Shown: in pieces, positions 56,278-64,000 of the stretch
Layout of the letters: each line of letters starts with the position of its first letter
Numbering within the stretch: the stretch's first letter is position 1
Assembly: GCA_036927565.1 (NCBI GenBank)
Contig: JAYESD010000001.1
Coordinates: forward strand, 284,715,560-284,779,559
Direction of reading: 5' to 3'
Source of the DNA: Tuctoria greenei
Lineage: Eukaryota > Streptophyta > Magnoliopsida > Poales > Poaceae
Length of the DNA stretch: 64,000 nt
Translations under genes and position numbers: made by a program
The notes under the pieces: generated by a model
The model's input: the letters and a program-made list of their open reading frames with translations, nothing else
What the model was told of the DNA's origin: nothing
The model's database searches: none

Positions 56278-57575
56278 GCTGCCTTGCTCCCGAGCTTGGT
56301 TCGGTTCAAAGTATTCAAAATTCTGGTACTTGAGGTCCTCCGTAGCACTCTCTAACGCAAATCTGTCTAAACCGCACAACGAACATACAAGACAAGAATT
56401 ACAATCAATAAGTGCACATATATTACTCAATATGACAAGATATGCATGATTAATGCAAATGCGAAGCAAAACTAGTTAATGAGTTGTTAATAATGTTCAC
56501 TAACTAGTTCTAATAGCTTTTAACAAGTATAGACATGTTTGGAGTAGATTCAAATCAATTTAGATTCAATTTAGCAGGAAACATATAGCAAAATGGGACT
56601 AGTCCGTTGTAGGGCCGAACTAGTCTGCCCGTCGCGAGAATAGCGAACTAGGGTTTTCTAGATCGACGTGAATTTGGAGAAACGGGATTGAATTCACGTG
56701 AGAAAGAGAAAATAGAAGGTGTACCAGGTGTTTAGAACTCCAATGAATCAAGGGTTTTGGAGGCAACAGTTGGATCTTGACGATCTAGGGTTGATGAAGA
56801 ACTTGAAGGTGAATTGTTGATTAAGAACAAAAACTTGATGGAGATCTTGATCCTCTTTCATTTCCTCCTCCTCTTCTTCTTGATCGGGATCTCCAACTCT
56901 CTCCTTGGTGGCGGATACCCACGAACTAGGGTTTGTGGTCTCTCAATTGAGGCAAAAGGATGCAAAGTCAAGGGGTGGGGTTGTTTATATAAGGGTGGAG
57001 GGCTAGGGTTTGATGGATTTCGAGTTTGGGGAGGCTTGAGGCCGGTGTGGGATCCCACATGGGCCCCAAAAAGAGTTAGATATGATGTCCTTAGGCCCAG
57101 TTAAGGTAAAACCCAAAAACACATCATGAAACAAAAGATCAATTCGGAATTGTGATCACTGTACAAGTCCGTAGGTGGCCAGACTAGCCCGAAGATTGAC
57201 AGAGGCAAAAACGGACAAGTCCGGACTATATCGGACAAGTCCGAACTTGGTTAGACCAAAATCAGACAAGTATGGCCAAAACCCGACAAATCCAATTTTA
57301 GTCAGGGGAAAAATGGACAAGTCCGCTGGGATACCGGACAAGTCCAGGGACTTAGCAAAATTTTCAAGGAATTGGGATACTGGACTAGTCTCCAATAGAC
57401 CAAACAAGTCTGAAACTGTACAAAGGCAAAAACTGGAATAGTACGCACTTTCCAGAATTCTTAAGTGCGGTTTTACTCTAAATTCATTTTAAAGTCATTC
57501 TTTTTTATGTGGATTAATATTAAACATGTATATGAACTTATGCAATGCATGGTGCATGAAAATGAGGGTGTTACA
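56278..57575 (-). repeat. Tekay-like element G 3' LTR, inner part
   Basis: Continues the LTR interrupted at 35944; ACTGC/GCTGC marks the insertion of I. On the minus strand the LTR starts TGTAACACCCTC at 57575. TATA box (minus, TATATAAA) at about 56985. U3 contains the GGACAAGTCCG array (57165-57430). Small ORFs near 56814-57104 start at TTG or run through LTR and are not called. Confidence 0.7.
57165..57430 (-). promoter_or_regulatory. U3 array of GGACAAGTCCG-type palindromes in LTR G
   Basis: GGACAAGTCCG or close variants (CGGACAAGTCCGG, AGACAAGTATG, CGACAAATCCA, TGGACAAGTCCGC, TGGACTAGTCTCC) occur every 20-35 bp, about nine times, 200-450 bp upstream of the TATA box. The motif is nearly palindromic. 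Regulatory role inferred from position. Confidence 0.6.
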
Positions 57576-57592
57576 AACCTACCCCCCTTAAA
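57576..57592 (-). other. Polypurine tract of element G
   Basis: Minus strand TTTTAAGGGGGGTAGGTT lies between the integrase end and the LTR start at 57575, fixing the LTR boundary and orientation. Confidence 0.8.
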
Positions 57593-58939
57593 ATGAATCT
57601 CGCCCTCGAGATTCAATGCGGAAGAGAAGAGATAGGGAAATTCCTTCTTGAGATCATCCTCCAGCTCCCATGTTGCTTCCGATTCTGTGTGCTGCTTCCA
57701 TTGAACTTTGCACCATCGACCAACCTTGTTCCTTGTGACTCTGTCCTTGGTTTCCAAGATTTTGACCAGTTGCTCAGCATAAGTCAAATCTGCCTCTAGT
57801 TCTAATTCTTCCATTGGCACTTGTTCTTCCGACACTCTTAAACACTTCTTGAGCTGGGAAACATGAAAGACATCATGAACATCCGAAAGGTGAGCTGACA
57901 TCTCCAATTTATATGTTACTTCTCCTCTTTTGTCCAGAATCTTGAATGGTCCAATGTATCGAGGTGCTAGCTTGCCTCTCATGTTAAACCTCTTATGACC
58001 TCTCATTGGTGACACCTTGAGGTAAACAAAATCTCCCACTTCACAGGCTAGTTTCATTCTCCTATTGTCCGCATATCCTTTTTGTCTGGATTGAGCATCC
58101 CTCAAGTTTTCGCAGATAATCTGGACTTGTTTGTTAGCTTCTAGCAACAGTTCCAGACCAAATACTTGAGTTTCTCCTGTCTCATTCAAGAACAAGGGTG
58201 TCCTACACTTCCTCCCACATAGTGCTTCATAAGGCAACATTTTCAAGCTTGCTTGGTAACTATTGTTGTATGAAAATTCTGCGTATGGCAAGCTCTTGTC
58301 CCAACTTTTTCCATGCTTCGAAGCATAAGCTCTTAACATGTCCTATAATATCTGATTGGTCCTCTCAGTTTGTCCATCCGTTCGAGGGTGATATGCTGAA
58401 ATTGAATTCAACCTTGTTCCCAATGCTTCATGCAATATCTACCAAAACCTGGAGGTAAACTGAGAACCCCTATCCGACACTATCTTCTTTGGAACTCCAT
58501 GCAAGCATACTATTCTTCCCATATACAGTTCAGGAAATTTCTCTCCATTAAAGGTGGTCTTGACGGGAATTAAGTGAGCTGACTTAGTTAACCGACCCAC
58601 AATTACCCATATGGAGTCATAATCGGACTGAGTTGCAGTAAACCAACTATAAAGTCCATACCGATTTATTCCCACTTCCATTTTGGAATCTTCAACGGCT
58701 GCAATAATCCATATGGCCTTTGATAATCAGCTTTGACTCGTGGCAGACTTCACACAAAGCTACATATTCAGCTATGTCCTTTTTCATGCTAGCCCACCAA
58801 TACCATGTCTTCAAGTCTTTGTACATCTTTGTACCGCCCAGGTGAATTGAGTATGGCGAGTCATGTGCCTCCTTTAGTATTATTTCTCGAATATGCTTCC
58901 CATTAGGCATGACAATCCTTTTTCCAAGCCATAAGGTAT
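57593..58939 (-). pseudogene. pol: Tekay-like chromovirus integrase with chromodomain (element G; broken)
   Basis: On the minus strand from the left edge of K: integrase finger (MPNGKHIREIILKEAHDSPYS ... LCEVCHE, 58692-58910), core with MDFIVGL, DSIWVIVGRLTKSAH (the family usually has VIVDRL) and IVSDRGSQF (58439-58681), then the third catalytic region, the C-terminal GKLAPRYIGPFKI module and a chromodomain (VQWKQHTESEATWELEDDL, near 57650). TAA, TAG and frame changes break it near 58660, 58440 and 58340. The chromodomain places it with plant chromoviruses. RT, gag and the 5' LTR would lie beyond K, outside the window. Confidence 0.85.
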
Positions 58940-60050
58940 TGTCGAAGGGTCAATGCGACACTTCCCCCAGATCTGCTAAGGAGCGGCCCGCGGAAGTTCT
59001 TGTTCGGCGGGGCTTAGGTCTCAAACTAGTGTTCTAGTGGAAGAGTATGAGACATTTGTTTTTACGTTCTTCGGGCTGCAAGGAGCATAACACCCTACTC
59101 CACGGTGGATTGTATTGCTTGGTGAGTGTGTATGCGTATGTGTGTGTATTGGGGATTCTAAGTCTGGTCTGGTCTGGTCCTTCTATCGGTGGCAGTCTGG
59201 GCCTTTTATAGTCAAGGTCGGATGCCTTACAAGTGGGGTCCTGGGACCCGATAAGTGGTCCCGGGGCGATCTTATCCTAAAGATCTAAGACTTCTTCTGT
59301 AAGCTTGCTCTGACCGCGGACTTGAGGACTCGTCGTCTTGCTGCCCGGGTCATCAGTAGCCCATGCGCTGTTGCTGACACTAGCTGGGAATGTCTCATCC
59401 AACTGTCTCTAGCGACGTAAGCTACCCACTTGGCGGAGTTGGATAGGCCTGCAGCGCCTTCACTATGATGCGATTAGTCGTAGCGGTACCTAAAATCTGG
59501 CGTGCGCTGCGCCATGCGTCTGGGGAAGCCGCGTATCTTCAAGACTTGATGGAGACAAGGCACACCGCCCTCTTAACTCTCATACTATCTGCTCATGGCA
59601 AGTGGATTGACCATGCGGCCAGCGGGGAGCTCTCGGCCATGGTGGAGGTCGTGCCCGTCTTGTGGGCCACGTGGAAGCTTGGGAGCTCACCTCCGTGGGG
59701 GAGGCTAGGTCTCGACTTCGTGGGCGACGTGGCAGCTTGGGAGATCACCTCCATGGTGGAGGCTAGGACTTGACTTCGTGGGCCACGTGGCAGCTTGGGA
59801 GCTCACCCCTGCGGAGGAGGTCGGGTCCCGTCTTGCTGGACACGTGGCCACCTGGGAGCTTGTTGTCAAGGCAGAGCTGAGCTCTCCCCGTTTGGATGTC
59901 TCGTGGGCACCCCGGTTTTCCCATTTGAGATTGGCGGGTCCTGGTTTCTTTGAACACGTGGCACCCTCGAACCCTGTCCTTGTTGGGAGGTGAGGCACCT
60001 TGGCGGCTCTAGCTTGTGCGCGAGTGTACCCGGTCTGCTGGGTACCGACA
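58940..60050 (-). repeat. Element K 3' LTR (same family as D)
   Basis: Plus-strand ends TGTCGAAGGGTC and GGTACCGACA; on the minus strand it starts TGTCGGTACCC like D1 and D2. TATA box (minus) TATAAAAGGC at 59201-59210. U3 repeats with CACGTG near 59669, 59785, 59841 and 59955. It cuts the G integrase; the five bases before it are GGTAT, and the partner duplication would lie beyond the window. Confidence 0.8.
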
Positions 60051-60350
60051 CTGGCCCCTGGGTCTACCTTGGGGTGAGGCGACGAGCTTGAGGGTGGGGC
60101 CTTATGCTATTTTATCTTTTAATTTTATCTTGATCAGTCGAAGCGGTGCGCTCTTCTGCTACTGGGACCACACGTCCCTCTCTGGTTGAGGGGTCGTGGC
60201 GACGGGATCCTTGCTCGCTGCGATGTTATCGCGACGGTTCCCAAGGCGCCTGCTGCACTTCTGCTGCTATCTCTTCCATCTTTATGGGAACTGCCAGGTT
60301 GCCTTCTCTGGCGGGGAACTGCCCGGGCCGGCTTTTCTAACAGGGAATCT
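60051..60350 (-). other. Element K segment next to the LTR
   Basis: 60051-60074 on the minus strand reads CCCCAAGGTAGACCCAGGGGC and matches the segment before D2. The rest, to the CACTA end, has no supported ORF: frames around 60146-60414 overlap one another and lack domains. Confidence 0.6.
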
Positions 60351-60420
60351 CACTACAAGGATTCCGCCCTGTTGCAACGATTGTACTGCAATGAATACTA
60401 AATCGTTGCAGTAAGCTTGG

Positions 60421-61840
60421 TCTTTTGCCACGATTCACTGGTTCATGGCATTAGCATCTATCACCACGGAACACGATCGTTGCATTAGGATCTGTTGCCA
60501 CGATTCACTAGTTCGTGGCATTAGGATCTATCACCACGAATTTGTTGCCACGATTCACTAGTTCGTGGCATTAGCATCTATCGCCATAGAACACGATCGT
60601 TGTATTAGGATCTGTTGCCACGATTCACTAGTTCGTGGCATTAGGATCTATCACCACGAATCTGTTGCCACGATTCACTAGTTCGTGGCATTAGCATCTA
60701 TCGCCACGAAACACGATCGTTGCATTAGGATCTGTTGCCACGATTCACTAGTTCGTGGCATTAGGATCTATCGCCACGAATCTGTTGCCACGATTCACTA
60801 GTTCGTGGCATTAGCATCTATCGCCACGGAACACGATCGTTGCACTAGGATCTGTTGCCACGATTCACTAGTTCGTGGCATTAGGATCTATCGCCACGAA
60901 TTTGTTGCCACGATTCACTAGTTCGTGGCATTAGCATCTATCACCATGGAACAGGATCGTTGCATTAGGATCTGTTGCCACGATTCACTAGTTCGTGGCA
61001 TTAGGACCTATCGCCATGAATCTGTTGCCACGATTCACTAGTTTGTAGCATTAGCATCTATCGCCACAGAACACGATCGTTGCACTAGGATCTGTTGCCA
61101 CGATTCACTAGTTCATGGCATTAGGATCTATCGCCATGAATTTGTTGCCATAATTCACTAGTTCGTGGCATTAGCATCTATCACCACGGAACACGATCAT
61201 TGCACTTGGATTTGTTGCCACCATTCACTAGTTCATGGCATTAGCATCTATCGCCACGAAACATGATCATTGCACTAGGATTTGTTGCCACGATTCACTA
61301 TTTCGTGGCATTAGCATCTATCGCCACGGAACCCGATCGTTGCATTAGAATCTGTTGCCACAACTCACTAGTTCGTGACATTAGCATCTATCGCCACGGA
61401 GACCGATCGTTGCATTAGGATCTGTTCTCACGATTCAATAGTTCGTGGCGTTAGCATATCTCGCCGCGGAAGACAATCGTTGCAGTAGAATTTGTTGCCA
61501 CGATTCACTAGTTCGTGGCATTAGCATCTATCACCACGGAACGCAATCATTGCATTAGGATCTGTTGCCACGATTCAATAGTTAGTGGCGTTAGCATCTA
61601 TCACCGCGGAACACAATTGTTGGATTAGGAACTTTTGCCCCGATGCACCAGTTTGTGGAATTAGGATCTATCGCCACAAAACACAAATGTTGCATTAGGA
61701 ACTTATGCCACGATTCACAAGTTCATGGCGATAGGATCTATCGCCACGAAGCACAATCGTTGTATTAGGATACGTTGCCACGAAATACCGGTTGGTGGCG
61801 TTAAGATCTATCGCAACGGAGCACAAACATTGCATTACAT
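60421..61840. repeat. Subterminal tandem array: 70 bp monomers and 120 bp dimers
   Basis: Six exact-length 120 bp periods start at 60491, 60611, 60731, 60851, 60971 and 61091. From 61211 the period is 70 bp (61281, 61351, 61421, 61491, 61561, 61631, 61701, 61771). The 120 bp unit is one 70 bp monomer plus a 50 bp shortened monomer lacking the ACACGATCGTTGCATTAGGA part. Each monomer holds TGCCACGA ... TCGTGGCA, an 8 bp inverted repeat around TTCACTAGT. The units nearest the terminus are the most uniform. Confidence 0.88.
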
Positions 61841-61853
61841 AGTTCATGTACGG

Positions 61854-62097
61854 CTAGCTCACACAGTATCTATATGAAAAATCATCATCTTCGCTGTCCT
61901 CCCTCAATATTGGAGGTACAATACCATCATTAATATATGTATCATCGTCGTCATGGTCGTCGTCGTCGTCATCTTCATTTGAAAGAGCGGAAGCATCACT
62001 GATTGATCTGTCAGTGTCATTATCATTCCTATCCCATGTGGTCATATCCTCATTTATATCAGTAAGCCTTCGATCATCAAAAGAACGCTCGTCATGG
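61854..62097 (-). pseudogene. CACTA transposase-type ORF, C-terminal fragment
   Basis: The minus-strand frame enters at 62097 and ends at a stop at 61854. It reads HDERSFDDRRLTDINEDMTTW, then a serine/asparagine stretch, a poly-aspartate run and a short tail. A very acidic C-terminus directly before the subterminal repeats fits the large ORF of CACTA elements. Only about 80 codons remain; no catalytic part is present. Confidence 0.6.
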
Positions 62098-63856
62098 ACG
62101 TCGTGTTACGAGCCGTCGATTTGGAGCTCGCTCAAATTTGCACGGTGCGCCCAAACGCCACTTAGGGTTCCTTAAAAAGGTACCTTTGTGGGCAATGGAA
62201 TTTCCTTTCTTCCGCACGCCCCAAGCATTCAAGCCTTCGACTCCCTCCTTGTGTGTCTGCCCATTCTTGAGGTTCACAACCACCTGCTCCAACGGACTCA
62301 GCTCTGCCTCCTTCCCGGATGATGTCTCACCCGTGAGGCGGCTTTTCGGCTGGGAGGACAAGGAACAACAGGATCTGATCCGTCCTGGCTCCTTGCAACA
62401 CTAGAGTTGGGGAGAAGGAGATCGTCTTCTTCCAGGTGTACGCATACTCTAGGTTTGTCCCTCCAGTTTCCTCTTTCCTGGTGACACTCCTGGAAGTCCT
62501 TGGGCTCCAGCTCCATCATCTGTCGCTGAACACTCTCGTGGTGGCGGCGGTGTTCTCGCATTTCTGGAAGATGTTTGTTGGGGTGTGCCCATGTGTGTCG
62601 GTGTTCTGGCAGTTCTTCGTGTTGAGGCGGACTGGGAAGAAGAGCAAAGCCAACTTCCTCAGCGGCTTCTGCTTCCAGCATCGGGCCAACAACCCATTTA
62701 AGTACATTACTCCACTCTTTCGGCGAAGTGGCCCGACTAGAGGAGCGACTCGGTGGTTGTACATGCCAATGCCCACGATCGCATGGTCTTGCCCACTAGG
62801 TGGCCGGCGATTAGGAAGGTGGCCTGGGAGGAACGCCCGAAGCTTGAGGCGGCTTACAAGCCGGTGATGGAGAGGATCTGATTCCTGGCAGACCACGACC
62901 TGTTAGAGTTGTCGGTGATGGCCGACTTTGTTCACCACCATCTAGCCCCTCTCCAGCACCGTTGCCGCCCATCATGGCTCTACATCGGGCTCCAAGATGG
63001 TACCAAGTTGCTGAGGGGTCACGACACAGAGATGACCCCGCGGGAGGTGTTTGAAGCAATGTCCAAGGCATGCGACGACCTGCCGTCGGGCGACGTCTTC
63101 AACGTGCTGCAGGCTTGCCCACCGGTTTGCACGGATCGAGACCTTCGGACGAAGGTTCTGAAAGAGATGCCCAACTTGGACGCGAGTGGTCTTGTGCCAC
63201 GGCAGGTTGGCGATGAGAGCCGGGGCCTGGCCATCGTTGATTCTTCGGAGGAGTTTGCACCTTCTTCAGGCTATGAAGCCTTCGGGGCGGAGGAGGCGCC
63301 CGCTGCTAGGGGGAAAGGCAAGGTGCTAGTCCCCGACAAAAGGTAGGGAAAAGCCCTGGTCCCGAACGTAGGCAAAAGGAAGGCCCTGGTGGTCGAGGTC
63401 GTGAAGGAGAAACGCCCTCGGTCGCCACCGTGGGCGCCGCCATAGTTGTCCTTCGCTCCAAGACAGCGTCCACCGGTGCGCCCCTCTCCAGTACTCGGTG
63501 TCGGTGGTTCTTCAGGGGGAGGTTCGGTCCATCAAGCGGTGGCTCTACTGCCGTCGGTGGTCAGTACGTCATCCAGCATCCCCATCGCTTGCATGGTCCA
63601 GGGCACCATAGGGGACTCCGACAGCATCACACCTACGGAGCCTCACGCAAAGAGGCCTCGAGCCAACATCGTCGGCAGCTCGGGAGGTGGCTATGTCAGT
63701 GTTGGTGGAAGCACACCGGCGCAGTGCGGCGGCACTGCTGGTGGTTTTGGCGGAGGCCCTACCGCGATGGCATCGCCTGTTACGCAATTGCCACAGCCTG
63801 CGGCTTCAGGGTCGTCGAAAGTGGAGGCTTGCTGGAGCTTCCGGGGACATCAGTAA
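62098..63856 (+). pseudogene. Element K antisense ORF (PF04195-like), broken
   Basis: Antisense to LTR K. The plus-strand frame from 62409 reads GEKEIVFFQVYAYSRF, LGLQLHHLSLNTLVV and VSVFWQFFVLRRTGKK, parallel to the D copy at 31873. Upstream, PVRRLFGWEDKEQQDL in another frame probably belongs to the same protein and ends at TAG 62402. After a frame change near 62780 it continues as VAWEERPKLEAAYKPVMERI, TGA, FLADHDLLELSVMADFVHHHLAPLQHR (62800-62970) and PNLDASGLVPRQVG (to about 63200), then a low-complexity glycine/serine-rich tail. The domain matches the plant gypsy-type transposon family; function is unknown. The tail runs in competing frames after 63346. Confidence 0.7.
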
Positions 63857-64000
63857 TGCATTCTTGCCAACGCTTGCTCTACTATGTCGCCTGCCTATGT
63901 TGATTGGTCAGGGCTTCATCTTGATTTGCAGGGTTACGTCAGCTGTTGTGGGGTCCCTACCGCCGGGTGTAGTGTCGGGATGTGCTTTGAAGGCAGCCGA
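63857..64000. other. Window end, no feature seen
   Basis: Short remaining stretch, presumably still inside element K; no ORF or repeat supported. Confidence 0.4.

Larger units (their letters stand above)
60351..62097 (-). mobile_element. CACTA (En/Spm-like) transposon end, truncated
   Basis: Starts CACTACAAGG at 60351, the terminal inverted repeat of CACTA elements, preceded by TCT as the candidate 3 bp duplication. Then come subterminal copies of TTGCAACGATT, a long tandem array (60421-61840) and the C-terminal end of a transposase-type ORF (61854-62097, minus). No opposite terminal repeat was found before 64000, and the ORF stops abruptly at 62097 where K sequence resumes, so the other end is deleted. 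Confidence 0.78.

Noticed and set aside
59465..59998. Frames of 97-102 codons on both strands in LTR K
   Set aside because: They run through the U3 repeats with G-boxes and overlap each other; no domain.
60421..61840. Regular repeats with near-constant spacing that could be taken for a CRISPR array
   Set aside because: The sequence between repeats is itself repeated, there are no unique spacers, and the array lies between a CACTA terminus and a transposase remnant in a plant genome.
63970..63980. GTGTAGTG near the window end as a possible second CACTA terminus
   Set aside because: It reads GGGTGTAGTGTCGG, not the expected complement of CACTACAAGG, and lacks neighbouring subterminal repeats.

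Overview
This window is intergenic DNA from a large plant genome, most likely a grass (Poaceae, probably panicoid). I see no ordinary host gene, rRNA, tRNA or CRISPR array. Nearly every base can be placed in a stack of nested transposable elements: two Ty1/copia Sirevirus-like families, several Ty3/gypsy families (Athila-like, Tekay-like chromovirus, Tat-like elements with an antisense ORF) and one end of a CACTA DNA transposon. The grass assignment rests on the protein style of the Athila gag/pol and of the Sirevirus pol, on tRNA-Asp-type and tRNA-iMet-type primer sites, and on the overall density of nested LTR elements. It is an inference, not a measurement.

Layout. 1-1709 and 21733-25460 are two halves of one Athila-like gypsy element on the minus strand (element C). 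It is split by copia element A (+ strand, 1710-21727, target duplication ACATC). A is itself split by a second copy of the same copia family, B (minus strand, 9844-19839). From about 25465 to 34501 lie gypsy-type LTR copies and a Tat-like element (D), whose two LTRs (26425-27496 and 32491-33584) flank a minus-strand antisense ORF; this is followed by the leader of another minus-strand element (M, to 34501). From 34502 to 58939 there is a deep nest: a Tekay-like chromovirus G (minus) has its 3' LTR cut by I, a non-coding Athila-type derivative (35945-56277, minus). I is cut by H, a 12.2 kb Sirevirus-like copia element (42020-54194, + strand, target duplication GTGGT). From 58940 to the end is K, a minus-strand relative of D inserted into the G integrase. 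K carries the same antisense ORF (here on +) and is interrupted by a CACTA fragment (60351-62097) with a striking tandem-repeat array.

How the parts work. Only H keeps a long intact polyprotein (pol, 1084 codons). Its gag and its third ORF each carry in-frame stops, as do gag and pol of A and B. All elements are therefore probably immobile by themselves, although intact protein could act in trans. The third ORF of H sits in the Sirevirus envelope-like position but looks like a nuclear, coiled-coil, proline-rich protein.

Most interesting signals: (1) a second, inverted copy of the H LTR motif array followed by a TATA-like box just ahead of the third ORF, suggesting an internal promoter; (2) 58-59 bp reiterations at the LTR ends of element I, each containing a full tRNA-Asp primer-binding site, inside the element boundaries; (3) one D insertion present both as a solo LTR and as an LTR with internal sequence, side by side; (4) about 56 bp U3 repeats with G-box cores in D and K; (5) short palindromic motif arrays in the U3 of several unrelated LTR families; (6) a 70-codon ORF inside the U3 of the A/B LTR; (7) a 70 to 120 bp higher-order repeat in the CACTA end.
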